Origin: Prevotellaceae bacterium
GTDB taxonomy: Bacteria; Bacteroidota; Bacteroidia; Bacteroidales; UBA932
NCBI GenBank assembly: GCA_031257655.1
Contig: JAIROF010000247.1
Span: forward strand, 1 to 5,281
Direction of reading: 5' to 3'
DNA: 5,281 nt
The translations under genes and the position numbers were made by a program. Below, one piece after another: positions 1 through 5,281 of the stretch (position 1 is its first letter; every line of letters begins with the position of its first letter). The notes below the pieces were generated by a model, which was given only the letters and a program-made list of their open reading frames with translations, had not been told where the DNA came from and did no database searches.

Positions 1-130
1 GTAAAATAATGTCGGGAGTACAATAATGTTGAAGCATTATATCTTATAATCAGATTATTATATTATTTAATGCCAAAAATCGCGACAGTCCAATCTGTGC
101 CAAGTCAGGAGTTCTGAATTTATGACGCCA

Positions 131-153
131 CCACAAAGCTGTGAATTTTGTGG
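131..153. repeat. 7-bp inverted repeat overlapping DnaA box 1
   Basis: CCACAAA (131-137) and TTTGTGG (147-153) are perfect complements around a 9-base loop. Read leftward from the TolC-family gene, no T-tract follows the hairpin, so it is a poor intrinsic terminator. Its overlap with the DnaA box suggests the two may interact, but that is inference. Confidence 0.5.
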
Positions 154-157
154 ATAA
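149..157 (-). promoter_or_regulatory. DnaA box 1
   Basis: The minus strand reads TTATCCACA, an exact match to the high-affinity DnaA-binding consensus TTATNCACA. The match to box 2 extends to 11 bases (TGTGGATAATT on the plus strand, 149-159 and 182-192). The box overlaps the right arm of the 131-153 hairpin. Confidence 0.7.
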
Positions 158-181
158 TTCGTTGACAACCTGTTGGCAATC

Positions 182-190
182 TGTGGATAA
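182..190 (-). promoter_or_regulatory. DnaA box 2
   Basis: A second exact TTATCCACA on the minus strand, in the same orientation as box 1 and 33 bp away, about three helical turns, so two DnaA molecules would sit on the same face of the DNA. The DNA between the boxes contains the small palindromes GTTGACAAC (161-169) and CAACCTGTTG (166-175). Two exact 9-mers this close are unlikely by chance, since an exact match on either strand is expected about once per 130 kb of random sequence. Confidence 0.7.
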
Positions 191-216
191 TTTATAGAAT
201 GCGTAAGCTCGTTCGG

Positions 217-1533
217 CTACGCAGCATCCATGTAGCGCAGCACCACTCCGCAGAGCTGCATGATGTATACTTCGGAGAGCTTAGCCTGTAGCATGGCGTT
301 GAGGAGTCGGTCTTGTGCGTCGAGGTGTGTTCGCTGATGCTCCCGGAGTTCGAGGCTGGTGATTTGCCCCAGGCGGTACTGCTCCATGGCCAGCGATACT
401 TTTTTTCCGGAGAGCTCCCGGTTGCTCCGCTCCAGCCCCAGCAGGTTCATGTAGGAGCTGTAGGAGGAGTAGAGGAGGTAAAGGTCTGCCAGCACCTGCT
501 GCATTTGCTGCTCATACTCCAGGTCGCGGTTGCGCTGCTCAATCTTGATGTTGCTCTCCATGCGGCGCTGGTTACGCCCGTCGTAGAGCTTAAATCCGAC
601 GTCTACCCCGTAGCTCAAGCCGAGGGCGTCGGTTTTGGCGCTGCTGTAGGAATTTTGGCTGTAGGAGTAGCCATACGAGGCGCTCAGGTTCACGTAGGGG
701 TATCGCGCCGCCTCTACCTGCCTCCGCTCAAGGTCGGTGATGGCGCGGTTTTTGTCGAATATTTTCAGCGAGGTGTTGTTTTGCAGCACCACCGCTTTGA
801 GGTCTTCCAGCAGGAGGTGTTCGTTGAGGTTGAAAGCGGTGTCGGTAAAGATGACGTCGTTGGCGTCGAACGGGAGGAGGAGCTGCTTCTTAAATCGGAT
901 GAGCTGCTCGATGGTGCCCTGGCGGTAGGTAACCAGCTGCGAGCTGTCGGCGTTGAAGTCCACCTGCGCCTGCAGGAGCTCCAGCTGCGAGTGGGCGCCC
1001 ACCAGATACTTTTCGGTGGCCATTCGGAGGCGCTCGCGCGAAAGCGAGAGCATGATGGAAAGGTTTTCGAGCCTGAGCCTCCGGTGCAGCAGCTCGTAGT
1101 ACATGGCGATGGTTTGCGCCACGCTGCTCTCAATTTCGAGCTTGGTGCTCAGCTCGCCGTTCTTTTTCATCTCCTGCAGGCGCTGGTAGGAGGCCTGCAT
1201 TCCCCACCCGTCAAACAGGGTCCAGGCGCCGGAAACGCCAAGGCTGTAGGCGTTGTTGAAGGTGTTGCTGTAGCTCTTTCCGCCGGCGCTCTGGAGCTGG
1301 TTGGCGGCGCCGCTGTAGCCGGCGTTCGCGTTCACCTTGGGCAGCATGCCGGCGTTGCCGTAGGTGGCGTTGTTGGAGAGCGCCTCCTCGCGGTTGCGCG
1401 AAAATTTGATGGAGTACCCGTTGTTAAGCAGCGTTTCCAGCGTCATGGGAAGCGTGTACAAGGCCGTGTCCTGCGCGCTCGCGGCGGCGGCGGCCAGCGA
1501 AAACAAAAGAAGAAAAGATCTCTTAATATTCAT
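217..1533 (-). CDS. TolC family outer membrane efflux protein
   Basis: A 438-residue outer membrane channel of the TolC/OEP family, expected to form a trimeric beta-barrel with a long periplasmic alpha-helical tunnel used by tripartite efflux or type I secretion systems. Residues 1-20 are a typical signal peptide (basic start, FLLLFSLAAAAA core, likely cut at ASA|Q). The mature protein shows the internal duplication of the family. Each half has an aromatic and serine-rich beta-hairpin ending in LFDG (106-109) or LYDG (316-319), then long helices carrying related motifs, YLVGAHSQLELLQAQ (176-190) and YRLGQITSLELREHQ (386-400). Length is normal. The frame extends two codons upstream to a TTG at 1539, but I chose the ATG at 1533 because it begins the signal peptide cleanly. 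No Shine-Dalgarno is visible, as is common in Bacteroidota. The gene follows DUF4861 after 57 bp without a clear promoter, so co-transcription is likely. No membrane-fusion or pump gene is in the window, so substrate and partner are unknown. Confidence 0.93.
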   Translation of the reverse strand: MNIKRSFLLLFSLAAAAASAQDTALYTLPMTLETLLNNGYSIKFSRNREEALSNNATYGNAGMLPKVNANAGYSGAANQLQSAGGKSYSNTFNNAYSLGVSGAWTLFDGWGMQASYQRLQEMKKNGELSTKLEIESSVAQTIAMYYELLHRRLRLENLSIMLSLSRERLRMATEKYLVGAHSQLELLQAQVDFNADSSQLVTYRQGTIEQLIRFKKQLLLPFDANDVIFTDTAFNLNEHLLLEDLKAVVLQNNTSLKIFDKNRAITDLERRQVEAARYPYVNLSASYGYSYSQNSYSSAKTDALGLSYGVDVGFKLYDGRNQRRMESNIKIEQRNRDLEYEQQMQQVLADLYLLYSSYSSYMNLLGLERSNRELSGKKVSLAMEQYRLGQITSLELREHQRTHLDAQDRLLNAMLQAKLSEVYIMQLCGVVLRYMDAA

Positions 1534-1590
1534 AGACAAACAAGTAATGGGGTTACAACAACTCGGTTACAGCAAATGCATTTTCCACCG

Positions 1591-2802
1591 CTACCTGAAG
1601 GTAAGCGTCAAGGGGGTTCTCAGCTTCAAGGCTTCGGAGGCGATATAGTCCTGCCACGATTTTTCCGTAGAGAATCGCAGCAGGCCCTCTTGGGTTGTGG
1701 CCTTGCTCCATCCGGCGCCGCTGTAGTAGGTAAAAGGCTGATTTGCCGCGTAGCGTCCTACGGCAAGCAGGTGATTGCCCTCGAGCTTGGCGTCGCTCAT
1801 GCCGTCGGGGAATATGATGGCGGTATAGATCACGCCGTTGTTGGTCGTATCCGATTTCAGGGCGTCGGCCTGCTCGGCGTAGGTAACGTAGCCATTTTCC
1901 GGGGCTATCAGGGGCTTGTAGGCGGGGTCGGCGGTGGCAACGGTGGCCGGGGCTTTGCTATTTTTCAGCGCAATGCCTGCGGCGACTTCCATATCGCCTG
2001 CGTTGACAAACATTTCGCTAATGCGGTTTAGCTGGGCATTGGCGTCGAGCGAAATGCGGCGCACCTCCACGACCGTCGTCCCGGCCACATTGAGCGGCGC
2101 GTAGGCGAGCTCAAAGGAGGCGCGGATGGCGCCGACGTCCAGCACTTTCGATACTACGAAGTTGTTGCCCAGCACCAGCTGCCGGTTGACGTAGGGCGCC
2201 ATTGCCCCGCAGCCCAGCGTGCGCCCCACTTTGTAGCCGTCCAGCCCTTCGCCGTGGTCTTGATGGTATGAGGCCTTGCGGGAGAGGTCTGCTGCGTACC
2301 ACCTGTCCATTACCAAGCTGTCGGTGCGCTTGCACCACACGTCGATGCCGTTGCTTGGCCCGTCTACCTTCATGAGCGCCGCGCCGTACATGCGGTAGGC
2401 AATGCGGTTGTTCTCCCAGGCAAAATCGTCCATCCGCTCGGGCACCAAGCGCGCCGCCGTTTTGGAGGCCGAGGGCTGGCGAGCGGTTTTGCCGCGCTTT
2501 AGCACGTAGGCGGCGCTGCCCTTTGCCGCCACATCTACCTGAAAAATGACAGCCTGCGGCTCGGGTTGCCCTTTGTACAGCACCTGCAACGGCGCCTGCT
2601 CCCCCTGCGGGTTGAGCACGGCCAGCTCCTGCGGCTCTACCCCGCCAATGCGCTCCTGTATCACGCTCCACGAAACCTCCACCGTTTCGTCAGCCCTGTC
2701 CACGTCCAGCGGATTTACAACATTTACCGTCAGCGTCGGCTGGCTCCGGCACGAGCTCATCAGCGCAGCAGACGCCAATAGCGAGAAAAATACTTTTTTC
2801 AT
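1591..2802 (-). CDS. DUF4861 domain-containing lipoprotein
   Basis: A 403-residue predicted lipoprotein of the DUF4861 family, whose biochemical function is not known to me. Family members are often encoded near unsaturated-uronyl hydrolases and polysaccharide lyases in Bacteroidota polysaccharide-utilisation loci, which suggests a carbohydrate role, but no such gene is visible here. The signal peptide (1-17) ends in a relaxed lipobox LMSS before Cys18. No acidic lipoprotein-export signal follows the Cys (next residues RSQPT), so a periplasm-facing location is more likely than the cell surface. Conserved family blocks are PERMDDFAWENNRIAYRMYG (121-140), SNGIDVWCKR (150-159), and YHQDHGEGLDGYKVGRTLG (179-197), which is rich in charged and His residues and could be a ligand or active site. 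The protein appears complete. The ATG at 2802 is preferred over an in-frame TTG at 2808 because it gives the canonical MKKVFF lipoprotein start. It is the first gene of a probable operon with the TolC homologue. Confidence 0.9.
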   Translation of the reverse strand: MKKVFFSLLASAALMSSCRSQPTLTVNVVNPLDVDRADETVEVSWSVIQERIGGVEPQELAVLNPQGEQAPLQVLYKGQPEPQAVIFQVDVAAKGSAAYVLKRGKTARQPSASKTAARLVPERMDDFAWENNRIAYRMYGAALMKVDGPSNGIDVWCKRTDSLVMDRWYAADLSRKASYHQDHGEGLDGYKVGRTLGCGAMAPYVNRQLVLGNNFVVSKVLDVGAIRASFELAYAPLNVAGTTVVEVRRISLDANAQLNRISEMFVNAGDMEVAAGIALKNSKAPATVATADPAYKPLIAPENGYVTYAEQADALKSDTTNNGVIYTAIIFPDGMSDAKLEGNHLLAVGRYAANQPFTYYSGAGWSKATTQEGLLRFSTEKSWQDYIASEALKLRTPLTLTFR

Positions 2803-2857
2803 TGGCAATGAATTTTTAAGTTTACCCCTACCCTACTGCCCCCCTCCAATCAGGGTA

Positions 2858-2885
2858 CAAAATTATCAAAAAAAAATCAGACAAA
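2858..2885 (-). promoter_or_regulatory. Bacteroidota-type promoter of the DUF4861-TolC operon
   Basis: The minus strand carries TAATTTTG (2858-2865), an exact match to the Bacteroidota -7 element TAnnTTTG, and an upstream TTTG (2882-2885) as the -33 element. The 16-base spacer contains nine consecutive T (A on the plus strand, 2868-2876) and is slightly shorter than the usual 17-23. Transcription would start about 50 bases before the ATG at 2802. Confidence 0.55.
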
Positions 2886-2908
2886 AAATTTGGTGGCGAC
2901 GCCAGTCC

Positions 2909-2955
2909 GCATAGGCTTTTACCCTATGCTGGGATGCAGGTCGCCCCTTCAGGGC
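2909..2955. repeat. Palindromic repeat-like element
   Basis: Two adjacent hairpins: GCATAGG (2909-2915) with CCTATGC (2923-2929) around a 7-base loop, then GCCC (2943-2946) with GGGC (2952-2955) within CGCCCCTTCAGGGCTT. This wording, a 'cataggc...cctatgc' hairpin followed by 'gccccttcagggc', resembles dispersed intergenic repeats I recall from Bacteroidota genomes. It is a possible repetitive element, and copy number cannot be judged from one window. A 72-codon frame crossing it (2866-3084, minus) is not a credible gene. Confidence 0.45.
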
Positions 2956-2982
2956 TTGTAAAGACCTTGCGCCGAAGTATTT

Positions 2983-3015
2983 ATCTGCGAAAATCTGTGC
3001 AATCTGCGTCATCTG
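2983..3015. repeat. Degenerate 9-10 bp tandem repeat (ATCTG units)
   Basis: The word ATCTG begins at 2983, 2993, 3002 and 3011, with spacings of 10, 9 and 9 bases. The first three units read approximately ATCTGYGNM. Similar 'aatctgtgtaatctgcg' strings are common in intergenic DNA of Bacteroidota as I recall. No coding or RNA function is evident. The rest of 2803-3134, apart from the promoter, palindromes and terminator, shows nothing recognisable. Confidence 0.5.
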
Positions 3016-3090
3016 GTGCGCTAAAAATACCGATGATGCCATAAATTGCATGAGGCGGCAAGCATTATGCTGATTACAATCCATTTACAT

Positions 3091-3111
3091 TAAAAGTCGA
3101 CTAACGTCGAC
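3091..3111 (-). terminator. purF: Probable Rho-independent terminator of purF
   Basis: Reading leftward 23 bases past the purF stop, the minus strand gives GTCGAC, a GTTA loop, GTCGAC, then TTTTA. The stem is 6 bp with four G-C pairs and is followed by a short U-tract. The stem is short and the U-run only four long, so efficiency may be modest, but position and order are right for ending the purF transcript. Confidence 0.5.
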
Positions 3112-3134
3112 AGAAGTTGAGTAACATGAGGTAA

Positions 3135-5027
3135 TCAGCCGGCAAGGTTTTGCTCCCGGCTCCTAACCTCCTCCACGTAGCGTATAAATGCTTCGCAGAC
3201 GAACTTATATCCACCCGGCGTGGGGTAATTACCCGAAAAATACCAGTCGCCGGTATGGCTTGGGCAAGCTGTTCTAAGCCCCTCCAGCGTTTGGTAAACG
3301 ATCTCCACCTGCGCGTTAACGCTTTTTGGGGTGAGCATTTCCGCTATCTTGCGCGAGATTTCAACATCGGAGAAGGGTGCGTAGATTTCCTTCACCGGAT
3401 TAGCGATTTCGCTTTTTGGCCGCTGCAATTGCTCTCGGCACTGCACGTAAACGTTTTGTATCACGCTGCTCATTCCGCCGGCGTGCAGGAGGGCTACGGC
3501 GGCGCGAAAGGCAATGAACTCGTCCATGCGCGCCATGTCGATGCCGTAGCAGTCGGGGTAGCGCACCTGCGGAGAGGAGGATAGCACCACTATTTTTTTA
3601 GGCTCAAGCCGGTCGAGGATTTTGAGGATGCTTTGGCGGAGGGTTGTTCCGCGCACTATGCTGTCGTCTATTACCACGAGGTTGTCGGCGCGCGGGCGGA
3701 TGGTGTCGTAGGTGATGTCGTACACGTGGGTTGCCATATCGTTTCGGCTGGCGTCCTGCTCAATAAAGGTTCGCAGCTTGATGTCCTTTAGCACGACCTT
3801 TTCGGAGCGCACGCGCTGCGAGAGGATCCTGTCGAGCTCATCGGCCGAGAGGTGTCGTCCGCCCTCGCGTATCATCCGCCGCTTTCGCTCGTTAAGGTAG
3901 CAGTTCAGGCCGTCGAGCAGGCCGTAGAAGGCGACTTCGGCGGTGTTGGGGATGAAGGAAAAGACGGTGTTGTCGATATCGTAGTCCACCATTTGGAGCA
4001 CATCGGTGGTGAGCTGCTCGCCGAGCTTTTTTCGCTCGCGGTAGATATCGCTGTCGCTGCCGCGCGAAAAGTAGATGCGCTCAAACGAGCAGGCCCGCCG
4101 CTCCGAGGGAGGCGTCACCTGCTCAAGGTCAAATATTCCGCTGCGCTTGAGCACCATTGCCTGTCCGGGCGGCAGCTCCTCTACCTGCCCTGCGGCAACG
4201 TTCATCACGGTTTGGATAACGGGTCGCTCCGAGGCGACGACCACGATTTCGTCGTCGGCGTAGAAGAAGCAGGGGCGAATACCCGCCGGGTCGCGCACCA
4301 CAAAGGCATCGCCGTTGCCAATCATGCCGCACACGACGTAGCCGCCGTCCCACTGGTGGCAGGTTCGCTGCAGCAAGTTCGACACATCGAGCTTTTGCTC
4401 TATCTGCTTGTGCAGCGCGGCGCCCTGCAAGCCTTTTGCCCGGTACTTGTCGTACTGAAACTGCACCTCCCTGTCGAGGTGATGCCCCAGCGATTCGAGC
4501 AGGAGAAAGGTATCGGCGCGGTAGCGCGGGTGCTGCCCCGTTTCCACAAGGCGGCGAAACAGCTCGTCGACGTTGGTGAGGTTAAAGTTGCCCGCCATGA
4601 TGAGGTTTCGCGCAGGCCAGTTGTTGCGGCGCAGGAAGGGGTGGGCGTAGGATATGCCCGATTTGCCGGTGGTGCTGTAGCGCAGGTGCCCCAAAAAAAG
4701 CGATGCGCCGCCCCATGCGCCGGCGTACTCCTCCGCCTGCTGCTGCTGCTGCTGCTGCTGCTGTCGGGCGATGCGCTCAAAGATTTCCCTAATGGCGCTG
4801 GCGCCCAGCGCCCGCTCGCGCAGGATGTACTCCTCGCCAGGCCTGGCGGCAAAGTTTACCACCCCTACCCCAGCCGCCTCCTGCCCGCGGTTGTGCTGCT
4901 TCTCCATGAGCAGGTACAGCTTGTTGAGGCCGTAGCGCCCTGTGCCATACTTTTGCGCATAAAAGCTGGTGGGCTTCAGCAGCCTAATCATAGCAACGCC
5001 GCACTCGTGCTTTACGTGATCGCTCAT
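3135..5027 (-). CDS. purF: Amidophosphoribosyltransferase, long Bacteroidales-type PurF
   Basis: A 630-residue cytoplasmic enzyme for the first committed step of purine synthesis, converting PRPP and glutamine to 5-phosphoribosylamine. The N-terminal Ntn glutaminase domain has the nucleophile Cys9 in HECGV, preceded by eight residues that must be removed as a propeptide. It also has HNRGQE (45-50) and LGHLRYSTTG (112-121). The C-terminal phosphoribosyltransferase domain has RTFI (419-422), the PRPP loop VVIDDSIVRGTT (451-462) and a YGID motif (494-497). Canonical PurF has about 470-505 residues; the extra length includes 371-417 and a variable loop near 85-105 that carries nine glutamines (89-97). 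The oxyanion-hole Asn-Gly of canonical PurF appears as Asn147-Phe148 (GNFNLTN). Of the four Fe-S cysteines of Bacillus PurF, only Cys313 is clearly matched. Positions aligned with the last two are Gly593 and Tyr596, and Cys493 is one residue off the remaining one, so a normal 4Fe-4S cluster is doubtful. The gene has its own promoter and probable terminator. Confidence 0.93.
   Translation of the reverse strand: MSDHVKHECGVAMIRLLKPTSFYAQKYGTGRYGLNKLYLLMEKQHNRGQEAAGVGVVNFAARPGEEYILRERALGASAIREIFERIARQQQQQQQQQAEEYAGAWGGASLFLGHLRYSTTGKSGISYAHPFLRRNNWPARNLIMAGNFNLTNVDELFRRLVETGQHPRYRADTFLLLESLGHHLDREVQFQYDKYRAKGLQGAALHKQIEQKLDVSNLLQRTCHQWDGGYVVCGMIGNGDAFVVRDPAGIRPCFFYADDEIVVVASERPVIQTVMNVAAGQVEELPPGQAMVLKRSGIFDLEQVTPPSERRACSFERIYFSRGSDSDIYRERKKLGEQLTTDVLQMVDYDIDNTVFSFIPNTAEVAFYGLLDGLNCYLNERKRRMIREGGRHLSADELDRILSQRVRSEKVVLKDIKLRTFIEQDASRNDMATHVYDITYDTIRPRADNLVVIDDSIVRGTTLRQSILKILDRLEPKKIVVLSSSPQVRYPDCYGIDMARMDEFIAFRAAVALLHAGGMSSVIQNVYVQCREQLQRPKSEIANPVKEIYAPFSDVEISRKIAEMLTPKSVNAQVEIVYQTLEGLRTACPSHTGDWYFSGNYPTPGGYKFVCEAFIRYVEEVRSREQNLAG
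4737..4763 (-). repeat. (CAG)9 trinucleotide microsatellite inside purF
   Basis: Nine consecutive CTG triplets on the plus strand, read as nine CAG codons on the coding strand, encode Gln89-Gln97. The tract is uninterrupted, so replication slippage would add or remove whole glutamines without breaking the frame. It lies between the segment following the RERALG motif (70-75) and LGHLRYSTTG (112-121), in a loop I recall as variable among Bacteroidales homologues. Confidence 0.95.
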
Positions 5028-5051
5028 CCGGGTAAAAAAGATTTATGGGCA

Positions 5052-5059
5052 CAAAGGTA
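5052..5059 (-). promoter_or_regulatory. purF: purF promoter -7 element
   Basis: The minus strand reads TACCTTTG, an exact match to the Bacteroidota -7 consensus TAnnTTTG, ending 24 bases before the purF ATG. Transcription would start about 18 bases before the start codon. No convincing TTTG -33 element is seen 17-23 bases upstream, and no Shine-Dalgarno precedes the ATG. Confidence 0.55.
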
Positions 5060-5243
5060 TATCTTTTTTTGTTACGTTGGATTTCTGCGCCGAAAATTGG
5101 CTAATTCTTTTTTTGAGGCGCTATGAATAGCACTGGATGAGGTTAGCTCATGCTACGCATATAGCTGTCTGGACGCTGATTTTTTTTTTGATTTGAATGA
5201 TTGCTACGATTGATGGCGCATGGGTGCGACGCATAGCGCTGTA

Positions 5244-5264
5244 GAGACGCACGGCGTGCGTCTC
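5244..5264. repeat. REP-like perfect palindrome
   Basis: GAGACGCACG (5244-5253) and CGTGCGTCTC (5255-5264) are perfect reverse complements around a single central G. The sequence resembles the 'gtagagacgcacggccgtgcgtctc' palindromes dispersed in intergenic DNA of several Bacteroidota as I recall. It lies about 200 bp upstream of purF at the window edge. The DNA between it and the purF promoter contains a 10-T run (5180-5189) but no gene or other signal I can support. Confidence 0.6.
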
Positions 5265-5281
5265 ACTGTGCATTGCGCATA

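Larger units (their letters stand above)
1..216. other. Intergenic region resembling a replication origin or DnaA-controlled region
   Basis: No open reading frame is supported here. The first 80 bases have 18 G or C, and positions 31-70 have only 6 of 40, in sharp contrast to the GC-rich genes. The AT-rich part carries short inverted repeats: ATAATG at 23-28 with CATTAT at 35-40, and ATTATA at 36-41 with TATAAT at 45-50. Two perfect DnaA boxes lie at 149-157 and 182-190. An easily melted AT-rich segment about 80 bp from clustered DnaA boxes is the general architecture of bacterial oriC. Against an origin: only two boxes are visible, no dnaA or other typical origin gene is in the window, and the genes to the right are transcribed towards the region. 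The alternative is a DnaA-regulated promoter region of a gene beyond the left edge. Confidence 0.4.

Noticed and set aside
162..191. A sigma70-like promoter on the plus strand (TTGACA, 18-base spacer, GATAAT)
   Set aside because: Bacteroidota use a different promoter consensus, the GATAAT is part of DnaA box 2, and transcription would run antisense into the TolC-family gene.
201..222. Imperfect hairpin (GCGTA...TACGC) at the stop codon of the TolC-family gene as a terminator
   Set aside because: The stem has a bulge, includes the stop codon, and is not followed by a T-tract in the direction of transcription.
313..2031. A 572-codon plus-strand open frame
   Set aside because: It runs antisense across two well-supported minus-strand genes and their gap, and its translation is low-complexity (V, G, L, Q-rich) with no recognisable domain. 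It is a by-product of GC-rich codon use on the other strand.
2803..2808. Upstream TTG starts for both DUF4861 (2808) and the TolC homologue (1539)
   Set aside because: In both cases an ATG lies two codons downstream and begins a standard signal peptide, so the TTG codons are probably not used.
2866..3084. A 72-codon minus-strand open frame in the intergenic region
   Set aside because: It is composed of the palindromic and ATCTG repeat sequences, and its end overlaps the DUF4861 promoter. No domain or signal supports a gene.
3852..5126. A 424-codon plus-strand open frame
   Set aside because: It is antisense to purF, has a leucine run that is just the CTG repeat read in this frame, and shows no family motif.

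Overview
The window looks like a piece of a Bacteroidota chromosome, most likely order Bacteroidales. The reasons are a 630-residue amidophosphoribosyltransferase of the long type I associate with Bacteroidales, a DUF4861 lipoprotein, and exact TAnnTTTG promoter elements in front of two genes. The coding DNA is GC-rich by eye, while the intergenic DNA is AT-rich and full of small palindromes. Genus cannot be fixed from the sequence.

Layout from left to right. Positions 1-216 hold no gene but are highly structured: an extremely AT-rich segment with overlapping short inverted repeats (about 23-70), a 7-bp hairpin (131-153), and two perfect DnaA boxes (149-157 and 182-190). This resembles a replication-origin or DnaA-regulated region. 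Positions 217-1533 (minus) encode a TolC-family outer membrane efflux protein. After a 57-bp gap, 1591-2802 (minus) encodes a DUF4861 lipoprotein. Positions 2803-3134 hold the DUF4861 promoter, a patch of repeat-like palindromes and a degenerate 9-10 bp tandem repeat, and a probable terminator of the gene to the right. Positions 3135-5027 (minus) encode a PurF-type amidophosphoribosyltransferase with a nine-glutamine tract coded by pure CAG repeats. Positions 5028-5281 hold the purF promoter and a perfect 10-bp-arm palindrome of the REP type.

All three genes are on the minus strand. purF has its own promoter and a probable terminator, so it looks like a separate unit of de novo purine synthesis. 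DUF4861 and the TolC homologue probably form a two-gene operon from the promoter at 2858-2885. No inner-membrane pump or membrane-fusion partner is seen for the TolC homologue, and no polysaccharide-utilisation genes are seen beside DUF4861, so the role of the pair cannot be read from context. No tRNA, rRNA, CRISPR array, transposase or intact mobile element was seen. The most interesting features are the DnaA-box region at the left edge and the unusual sequence of the PurF enzyme.
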